Assembly (NCBI GenBank): GCA_036245525.1
Contig: BTPG01000002.1
Coordinates: 127,054,576-127,118,575, forward strand
Direction of reading: 5' to 3'
From: Semisulcospira habei
Lineage: Eukaryota; Mollusca; Gastropoda; Semisulcospiridae
DNA length: 64,000 nt
Of this stretch, positions 56,391 through 64,000 are shown one piece after another. Both the position numbers and the translations under genes were made by a program. The notes beneath the pieces were generated by a model. The model was not told the origin of the DNA. It did not search any database and worked only from the letters and a program-made list of their open reading frames with translations. Position 1 is the stretch's first letter, and each line of letters begins with the position of its first letter.

Positions 56391-56824
56391 GAAGTGGCGC
56401 AGTGGTTAAGGCGTCTGCCTCCAATGCCAAAGGTGCGAGATTCGATACCGGGTTCCGGGCCGCTTGGCTGCGGAAAGACTAAGGGAGGAAACCCCTGACA
56501 TCAAAGCCCCCGTGTCTCCGGGGAAGGCTTTTGAGCCAGAGACTAAGACTGACAAGGACAGTCTGATATACAGTCACTTTGGTATCAGTTTCAGCCCACT
56601 TAATCAAATTTCAAATACAAACGATTTTGAATTTCCAAAAACTACAGTAGCTCGCTTGAGCTTGCCCTTAGCACCACGTGAATGTTCTGTGTTTATGTAC
56701 AGTATGTGAGTGAATGCGCGTGATTCACGTGAGCGTGCTTGTTGGGTTCAGTTCGCGGCGGCGCTTTGAGCCGATTTTCAATTGGGATAAAGCGCCTATT
56801 TAATGCGCTTATTATTATTATTAT
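56391..56824 (+). mobile_element. tRNA-derived SINE
   Basis: A-box AGTGGCGCAGTGGTTAAGGC, B-box-like GAGATTCGATACC, then a body and a tail GGGATAAAGCGCCTATTTAA plus TGCGCTTATTATTATTATTA. The tail resembles the L2-like LINE 3' end at 39650-39692. The B-box is one base off, so activity is doubtful. Confidence 0.75.
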
Positions 56825-57302
56825 ATAAAACCTACGACCCGAGGACCTCGATGCCACCGTCCCAGCTTGCTAGGCCATGGCAAACGAACCAAGGGTTTAA
56901 AGGGTGGGGCCAGTACTGCGCACACTGCACTCCACCAAAAAGCTCCACTTTAGGAAACGCCCACGGACTATGACACTGAACTTTCCAAGTCCTGTAGCGA
57001 TGGGCAAGGGGCAAAACGGCAGGTGAAAGATGTCACTGGAAGCCGCAGTCTCAAACCTGCATGCAGGCGGTTCAGGATATTGGTCGCCTGATGTTGACCT
57101 GGGGATGACAACGTCACTCGGCACACCCTGAACGACCAAGCAGCCTTCTCTAGGGACAGCACTGCTTGCTCCACACGGAGAGGGGCCTAGAAAAGGTGGC
57201 CTAACCAAAGCTCATCCCCTCGTAACCCCAGTTGGCTAGCCGCGGTCAACGGGCATCTTCTCATGCGGTCAGAAAACAAGAAAAAACAATGGATCCACTC
57301 TC

Positions 57303-58409
57303 ATGACGACCACGACCGGACTCAACGTAGCATGCTGGAACATCCGAACCATGCTCGACACAGCAGACAGCGGACGCCCTGAACGTCGCTCCGCCCTCAT
57401 TGCCCATGAATTGCGGAGGTTAAACATCGACATCGCCGCGCTCAGCGAAGTACGCCTTCCGGAGGAAGGCAGCCTCCAAGAACTTGGCGCTGGCTACACC
57501 CTCTACTGGTCAGGCAGGCCTGCATCAGAAAGACGGCTCTCAGGCGTGGGCTTCATGGTGAAGACCCCCATTGCGACTAAGTTGGAAAACCTACCAACGG
57601 GTCACTCCGACCGCATCATGTCCATGCGCCTCCCACTGAGACACCAGCAATATGTCACCCTTCTCAGTGTGTACTCCCCAACCCTCCTGGCAGAGCCTGC
57701 AGAAAAAGACAAGTTCTACTCTGACCTGCGCAGCCTCCTGCACAGCACCCCTGCAGACGACAAAGTTATCATCCTTGGCGACTTCAACGCCAGAGTGGGC
57801 CAAGACTCTGAAGCCTGGAAAGGAGTCCTCGGCAAGCATGGCGTTGGGAACTGCAATGACAATGGTCGCCTACTGTTGGAGCTCTGTGCAGAGCAGCAAC
57901 TTGTCATCACCAACACTACTTTCCAGCAAAAGGACAGTCGAAAGACCACCTGGATGCATCCTCGCTCCAAGCACTGGCACCTTATCGACTATGTCCTAGT
58001 GCGTCAGAGGGACCGCAGTGACGTCCTCCTCACCAGAGTGATGCCCAGCGCAGAGTGCCACACTGACCACCGCCTTGTTCGCTGCAAACTCAGGCTCCGC
58101 CTCAAGCTGAAACCCAAGACAGGGGGCCCCCCCAAGAAAAAGCTTGATGTTGCCAGCCTTCAGCGTGACGACAAGAAAGCTGCCCTTCAGGCCGATTTAC
58201 AGCGCATGCTCAAAGACACAGTTGATCCAGCAGACTCCTCCCCTGAAACACTCTGGGAACAACTGAAAACTGCTATTGTAAAATCCTCTGTGGAAGTCTT
58301 GTGCTTTGCTAGAAAGAGGAACAAAGACTGGTTTGACGAAAACGACGTAGAGATCCAGGAACTTCTAGCAATAAAAAAAAAAAAAGAGCCGCCCACCAGG
58401 CCCACCTAG
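57303..58409 (+). pseudogene. Endonuclease part of zinc-finger LINE copy 4
   Basis: AP-like endonuclease motifs in order: NVACWNIRTM, DIAALSEVRLPEEG, SGVGFMVK, LSVYSPTL, VIILGDFNARVG, TNTTFQQKDSRKTTWMHP, HLIDYVLVRQRD and CHTDHRLVRCKL. These carry the catalytic Glu, Asp, Asn and His of the EEP fold. After the domain comes a linker to the A-run, where the frame leaves the RT frame. Confidence 0.85.
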
Positions 58410-58426
58410 CCCAGACTTCCTGCCCT

Positions 58427-60244
58427 GTGAAGAAGTCTGCCTTCCGCCTCATCTGCAGCAGTCTCCAGCTCAAGCTTAGAGAGCTCCAGAACGAGTGGTG
58501 GTCCAGACTCACACAGAGGACCCAGCTCTGCGCTGACAACGGTGACTACAGGGGCTTCTACGAAGCACTGAAAGCAGTGTATGGCCCTAGGCACCTGGTA
58601 CAAAGTCCCCTGCGAAGCGCTGATGGACAAGCACTCCTCACAGATAATACCTCCATCTTGAACCGCTGGTCGGAATACTTTCAGGACCTCTTCGGCGCTG
58701 AACGCACTGTTCAAGAAACAGTCATCCTCCAAATCCCGCACCTTCCACTAAAGGTTGAATTGGACGAACCGCCCACCGCCGAAGAGACCCTCACAGCCAT
58801 CCACCAGCTCAAGAGTGGCAAAGCAGCAGGCATTGACGGAATCCCGCCAGAGATCTGGAAACATGGAGGCCCAGCACTGCACAACAAGCTCCACGACCTC
58901 TTTCTCTGCTGCTGGGAAAAAGGAACACTACCAAAGGATCTCCGTGATGCAGTCATCATCACCCTGTACAAGAACAAAAGAGAGAAGTCTGCCTGCTCTA
59001 ATTATCGTGGAATTACCCTGCTGTCCATTGCCGGGAAAATTCTCGCAAGGTTGCTCCTGAATCGGCTGGTACCTGCCATCGCTGAAGACCACCTCCCAGA
59101 GGGCCAGTGTGGCTTCAGAGCCAACAGGAGTACCACCGACATGGTCTTTGTGCTGAGACAGCTTCAGGAGAAGTGCCGCGAGCAGAACAAAGGGCTGTAC
59201 GTAACGTTTGTCGACCTAACAAAAGCGTTTGACACTGTGAGCAGGCAAGGTATGTGGCAGATCCTGGAGCGACTAGGTTGTCCCCGAAAGTTCCTCAACA
59301 TGATCGTCCAGCTACACGAGGACCAGCAAGGCCAGGTCAGACTAAACAGTGACCTCTCAGAACCATTCCCCATTCGCAACGGCGTGAAGCAAGGCTGCGT
59401 GCTGGCACCGACCCTCTTCACCATCTTCTTCAGCATGATGTTGAAGCAGGCCACAGTGGACCTCGACGATGACGACGCAGTGTACATCAGGTATCGTCTC
59501 GATGGCAGCCTGTTCAACCTCAGACGACTGCAGGCCCACACGAAAACCCTAGACCAACTGATTCGTGAGCTGCTCTTCGCTGATGACGCTGCCCTCGTTG
59601 CACACACAGAGAGAGCCTTGCAGCGCATTACGTCCTGCTTCGCAGATGCTGCCCAGCTCTTTGGACTTGAGGTCAGTCTGAAAAAGACAGAGGTCCTTCA
59701 TCAGCCGGCACCCAAGGAAGAGCATCGCCCTCCCCACATCACCATCGGCGAGTCCGAACTGAAGTCTGTACACCAGTTTACCTACCTTGGCTGCATCATC
59801 ACGTCAGACGCCAAGCTGGACAAGGAGCTGGACAACAGGCTGGCAAAAGCGAACAGTGCTTTCGGGCGACTATTCAAGCGGGTGTGGCACAATCAACAGC
59901 TGAAAAAAGGCACCAAGATCAGCGTGTACAGAGCTGTGGTCCTCACCACCCTGCTGTACGGTTCCGAGTCCTGGGCCCTCTACCGCAGCCAACTACGACT
60001 CCTCGAACGCTTTCACCAGCGCTGCCTGCGTACCATCCTCAGCATTCACTGGAGTGACTATGTCACCAACGTCGAGGTCCTTGAACAGGCGGAAACTGTG
60101 AGCATCGAGGCTTTGCTGCTGCGGACACAGCTTCGCTGGGCGGGGCACGTCTCCAGGATGGAGGATCATCGCCTACCCAAGATCACTCTGTTCGGCGAGC
60201 TCGCCACTGGACACCGAGACAGAGGGGCACCAAAGAAGAGATAA
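58427..60244 (+). CDS. Reverse transcriptase of zinc-finger LINE copy 4
   Basis: A 605-codon open frame. Motifs: SGKAAGIDGIPPEIW, SNYRGITLLSIAGKI, GQCGFRANRSTTDMVF, VTFVDLTKAFDTVSRQG (motif A), NGVKQGCVLAPTLF (motif B), LLFADDAALVAH (catalytic ADD), SLKKTEVLHQP and FTYLGCIITSD, then the thumb/connection LLYGSESWALYRSQLRL. All RT catalytic residues are present. The terminal zinc finger is cut off by the frameshift at 60243. Confidence 0.85.
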   Translation: MKKSAFRLICSSLQLKLRELQNEWWSRLTQRTQLCADNGDYRGFYEALKAVYGPRHLVQSPLRSADGQALLTDNTSILNRWSEYFQDLFGAERTVQETVILQIPHLPLKVELDEPPTAEETLTAIHQLKSGKAAGIDGIPPEIWKHGGPALHNKLHDLFLCCWEKGTLPKDLRDAVIITLYKNKREKSACSNYRGITLLSIAGKILARLLLNRLVPAIAEDHLPEGQCGFRANRSTTDMVFVLRQLQEKCREQNKGLYVTFVDLTKAFDTVSRQGMWQILERLGCPRKFLNMIVQLHEDQQGQVRLNSDLSEPFPIRNGVKQGCVLAPTLFTIFFSMMLKQATVDLDDDDAVYIRYRLDGSLFNLRRLQAHTKTLDQLIRELLFADDAALVAHTERALQRITSCFADAAQLFGLEVSLKKTEVLHQPAPKEEHRPPHITIGESELKSVHQFTYLGCIITSDAKLDKELDNRLAKANSAFGRLFKRVWHNQQLKKGTKISVYRAVVLTTLLYGSESWALYRSQLRLLERFHQRCLRTILSIHWSDYVTNVEVLEQAETVSIEALLLRTQLRWAGHVSRMEDHRLPKITLFGELATGHRDRGAPKKR

Positions 60245-60575
60245 AAGACGGTCTCAAGAAGTCACTTAGTGCCTGCCAAATCGACCACCGCCAGTGGTCT
60301 TCGCTTGCTGCGGACCGTGACACCTGGCGCTCCACCATTCACAAGGCAGCCGTCTCCTTTGAGGACTCTCGCAGAGCTAACCTTTAAGGACAAGCGGCTC
60401 AGAAGAAAAAACAGAGTTGTCGTAACTCAGAACCCTGACCAGACCTTCCCCTGCAGCCACTGCGGTCGACTGAACCTGCCTGTCCCGGATTGGCCTCCGC
60501 AGCCACGAAAATGCCTGCAGACGACGTGGGCAAGCCCTATAGAATCTTCGTTCGCGAAGTCAAGCCAAGAGAGCC

Positions 60576-61170
60576 GCCATGATGTCAAAGGCGGGCAGGC
60601 TAAACTTGTAACAATTGAAGTAACAAGATATCAGCCGTGTGGTAGTAGTAAGTTTACGCGGCTAACCTCGCTCGTACATTTCAGTGGCGCGAAGCGGTGT
60701 ATGTGCGTATGTATGTGTCTATATATGTTTGTGCGTATGTATGTAAACAAGAGAATCTCCGATATTTCTGTACACACAAACTTGAAACTTGGCGAAATAC
60801 TTTGTACTGAACTGAGATGGCTAAGAGAGCCTCCGAGCATTAATATTGTAATTGAATATCTAATTGAAGACATAAACAACCGTTTAATGGCAGAGTCGGT
60901 TGACCAAGATTACAGTCCGTAATTTTTGTCATATTTACTTGAACTGTTGCATATAGCTAGTTTGGAGAAAGACATTAGATGCCGGGCGGAGTTCGTTAGC
61001 CAGCTTTGTATCCTTTCAACTTAGCAAAAATAATTAAAACAATAGAATAAACTAATAGAATTAAAACACTAAAAATCCTTTACTTCTACTTCTAGAGAAA
61101 GTCAGACAGACAGTGGCGCTGACGAAAAAGAGGCAACTCCGTCACCACACAGACACTGACATAATACTCT
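60576..61170. other. No recognisable feature
   Basis: Short open frames only; no motif, repeat or splice pattern that I can support. Confidence 0.55.
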
Positions 61171-61203
61171 AAATATGACGTCATTCTCTCTCTTGCGCGC
61201 GGC

Positions 61204-61204
<1 letters not shown>

Positions 61205-61249
<45 letters not shown>

Positions 61250-61250
61250 A
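61205..61250. repeat. Compound (CT)n(CA)n microsatellite
   Basis: About 24 bp of CT followed by about 22 bp of CA, with a CACACACACACAC run also near 61366-61380. Confidence 0.88.
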
Positions 61251-61267
61251 ACATGCGCGCATCTCCA

Positions 61268-61322
61268 GGAGAAATAGATCCTCATGCGCCCTCGGCCAGT
61301 CGCATGAGGATCTATGCCTCTT
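61268..61322. repeat. Family D hairpin
   Basis: AGGAGAAATAGATCCTCATGC pairs with GCATGAGGATCTATGCCTCTT around GCCCTCGGCCAGTC. The usual G-rich centre is replaced. Confidence 0.7.
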
Positions 61323-61921
61323 GGCCGAGATGTTTGGACCGCGCGCGCACGCATGCACTAACACGCACACACACACACACATCGACGCGCCGGCTTTCAG
61401 ACTGAAGAGCATGCAGGTGACCCGTTTACTTAGTATATCATGTAGCTAGGTAATGTCAACCTGCTTTCACACAAATTATAGCAAGACTGAAATTGTACCG
61501 TGAAGCTCTAGTTTTGTCACCATTTCTCAAGCCTATGAAGGAAAGTGAAACTCATATCACGCAAAATATAAAATTACGTAAAAACTAAAACTTACGTCAT
61601 GACAAATGCCGTTTGACAAATCAATGACGCTTATGTCCTGCGCCCCTTATAGAACTCACTGACGCATTGGCAGATCTGCGAGACTTTTTCAATAGGATGA
61701 TGATGATTTAACGTTTTATTGACAGGCTAAAGTTTTAGGCGAAACGCCTCTCTTACAAACTGTCCTGTGAGAAAAGAAACATTAACAACAAAGAGTAAGA
61801 GAAACACAATAACACAATAAATCGAAACATGAAGAAATAAACTGAAACCCCCCCCCAAAAAAAAAAACTCAATACAAAAGCAATGCAAATAATGCGCACA
61901 CATATCAATAACAGTGAATAA

Positions 61922-62048
<127 letters not shown>

Positions 62049-62049
62049 T

Positions 62050-64000
62050 AGTCCGTTCATGTAGTAGGTTACTGTAACAAGATGTTATATAAACGAGTTT
62101 TGAAGGTTCTAGAGTTAGAAATGGATTTAATTTGGGGTGGTAGTTCATTTCAGGCTTTGGCACCTGAGAACGAAAGGCTGGTTTTATATATATCGAGCCT
62201 GGCCCATGGAAGCTGTAACAAACTGTTCCTCGTGTTTTGTCTTTGACTATCCAAAAATAACATACGAAGGTAAGATGGGGTTTTATGGTGAAGAATTTTA
62301 TACATAAGTATGCGTCGATTAAATGTGAACTGTTTGTTTAGGTTTCGCAGTCGGATGGTTCTAAACTTTTCGTCGGTGGGAGAGGGACCAGGCACAGTTA
62401 ATTTTACCCCTCGACGATACAATGAGTTAAGTTTTATTAAATGTACCTCACTGCATCCATCCCAGATAGTGGAGCAGTAATCACAGTGTGTCTTAATATG
62501 GGCATGGAGAAAGAGTCTTCTAGTGTCAGTGTTAACTATTTGACTTAATTTTGATAGCAGGAATAGATTTTTATATATTGTTTTGCATGTGTTTTCGACA
62601 TGTGGTTCCCAGCTGAGCTGGTTATCTACTGTGACTCCAAGCAAACGATGTTTTTTAACTTGATCAATGATTGTACATTGATTGATTGTACATTGCTTAA
62701 CGTCCCGACAGCAACAAGGCTTTCTCAGGACGTGCCTGCACTGCTTGTGAAAAAAAAAAAAACCCAAAAAAAAACACAGAACATTGAATGTATGTCGCCA
62801 GCCGGTCAAATACGTTAAATAAACCTAACACATGGGGCCTAAATAAAGCTAAGACCATTTAGCAACACACATCCAATATCAAGAGCTACAGGCAGTGCAG
62901 ACAGTAGGGAGAGTTTTAAAATGGCAAATACAGGTGAATGGACAAAGGGTAGACAGAAACACATGCCCCAGAATAGAGAGAAAAACCCACCCTGTGGGGC
63001 TGACCAGGGTGACCCTGGGAACTAAAAAATACCTAATCCCACCCAAGTCCCCCAGGGCAGACCCGGGTGGGGTTTTAACTTGATCAAGGGGCTCAGAGTT
63101 CAGGTATAATGTTAAGGGCAGGAGACCACGTTGATGTTTTTGGCGTGAAGTAATCAACATACTCTTTGTCTTTTGGACACTAATTATCATATGATTATGT
63201 TGGCACCAGCTTGAAACCTCATCAAGACTTTGCTGGAGAACTTCGTTTATTTTTGGCAATTCGCTGTTTGATGTATGTATGGTAGTGTCATCAGCAAATA
63301 AGTCACATGTTGCATCGGGATGTGAGATAGAGAATGGTAAATCATTGATAAATATGTTCAACAACAATGGGCTCAAAATTGACCCCTGAGGAACACCACA
63401 CATTACTAAACCTTCACTTAAGCAAAACTTTCGGTCTTCTGTCACTTAGATAGGATTATATCAGATGTACGGTATTGGAATCGATGTGATACATCGGTAG
63501 TTTTTTTTAAATAAGATAGTGGTTGACTAAATTAAAGGCTTTTTTAAGGTCAAGAAAAACTGCACCTGATAACTGAGAATTACTAATGGCTGTAAGCCAT
63601 TTATCAATGATATGTATACGGGCAGTTTGGCAAGAGTGTTGCGGGCGAAACCCAGACTGCATTTTACTGAGTAGACAGTTCTGTTCTAGAAAATGTTGCA
63701 GATGTGTATGGATATGTTTTCAATAGGTTTTGAGATGACTGGTAGAATGGAGATAGGTCTATAATCATTCAATGAGTTTAAGTTTTTGCTTTTGGGAAGG
63801 GGAATGACCTTAGCTGTTTTTAACTCATCAGGGAAAATGTTTATTTGAATAGAAAGATTGTAAATGAACGTTAGAGACTCAACTATGTAGGGCAGAGCTA
63901 TTTTAAGAATTTCGCAACTGATGCCATCTGAACCACATGATCTCTTTTTCATATTAGATATATATTTACCCAAGTCAAAAACAGTCATTGGGGGGAGTGA
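62050..64000 (-). mobile_element. L2/CR1-like LINE, running off the window, with nested SINE
   Basis: Minus-strand order: KKRSCGSDGISCEILKIALP, KVIPLPKSKNLNSLNDYRPI, (frame break 63450-63690), VPQGSILSPLLLNIFINDLP, CDLFADDTTIHTSN (catalytic DD), SVQKTKSMLITSRQK, (SINE), HRLLGVTVDNQLSWEPHVEN, HCDYCSTIWDGC and a C-terminal ..NLNKQFTFNRRILMYKILH. Frameshifts and stops are present. The 5' part lies beyond 64000. Confidence 0.83.
62668..63072 (-). mobile_element. SINE-like element nested in the LINE, 15-bp target duplication
   Basis: TTTTAACTTGATCAA at 62653-62667 and 63073-63087. Same family as 36625-37001 but reversed, with an A-rich expansion near 62750-62775. The LINE coding sequence is continuous across the site once the insert and one duplicate are discounted (LDQVK / KHRLLGV). 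Confidence 0.87.

Larger units (their letters stand above)
56829..60575 (+). mobile_element. Zinc-finger LINE, near full length (copy 4)
   Basis: About 470 bp of leader, an endonuclease frame (57303-58409), an RT frame (58427-60244), then a frameshifted C-terminal region ending GTTCGCGAAGTCAAGCCAAG AG at about 60575. One-base frame changes separate the parts: at an A13 run near 58373-58385, at 60243 (a C is missing relative to AAGAGATACAAAGAC) and near 60384 (an extra T in CTTTAAGG). It is the only copy in the window with both EN and RT. Confidence 0.87.

Noticed and set aside
56391..56465. Functional tRNA gene
   Set aside because: The B-box is imperfect and the tRNA-like head is fused to a SINE body with a TTATTATT tail.
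57303..60244. Host endonuclease-RT gene or domesticated RT
   Set aside because: Several copies at different truncation points, element-type 3' ends and frameshifts show it is a LINE.

Overview
The window is eukaryotic DNA, very probably from a marine mollusc (most likely a gastropod; inferred). It holds one spliced protein gene with GT-AG introns, many partial non-LTR retrotransposons, tRNA-derived SINEs whose tails carry the CGTTAAACCC..AACTAACTAA signature, and many simple repeats. No prokaryotic operons, plasmid functions or CRISPR arrays are present.

One host gene is clear: a Rab22A/Rab31-type small GTPase on the minus strand. Its seven coding exons lie between 55403 (ATG) and 31103 (stop), and every splice phase joins into one 245-residue protein. 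The probable promoter is just above 55403. Everything else between 31 and 55 kb sits in its introns: LINEs, SINE pieces, foldback elements and tandem arrays.

Retrotransposons by position: L2/Rex1-like 3' ends (3.7-4.4 kb; 22.7-22.9 kb); a CR1-type 3' scrap (8.7 kb); a PHD-finger LINE with endonuclease and RT (18.3-21.8 kb); four copies of a LINE with a C-terminal zinc finger (33.4-34.0, 35.15-36.1, 51.3-52.0 and the near-complete 56.8-60.6 kb); a Rex1/L2-like element carrying one of those copies (34.2-36.4 kb); an L2-like LINE carrying both a SINE and a second LINE fragment (36.6-39.7 kb); an L2-like LINE in Rab intron 2 (47.9-50.1 kb); and an L2/CR1-like LINE running off the right edge (62.05-64 kb). 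All show stops or frameshifts.

The striking feature is a dense set of short foldback elements, about 35 recognisable copies. Most are 65-280 bp, begin TTAACYC and end GRGTTAA, and contain a central near-perfect hairpin. Three hairpin cores recur: A (CTGTCGGTAGCGGTTTTTG..), B (TTCAAGGGTGGTGCCAGAAT..) and C (TTCAAGGGTAGTGCCAGATT..). The TTAA termini and CCC/GGG ends are those expected of piggyBac-type MITEs. Cores B and C occur inside several different outer arms. In several copies the variants private to that copy appear on both hairpin arms. A duplicated segment at 46.7-47.2 kb preserves an empty site, and three pairs of elements share one TTAA. Non-TTAA foldbacks (families D to L) are also present; one D copy has grown into a 39-bp minisatellite that is open on both strands.
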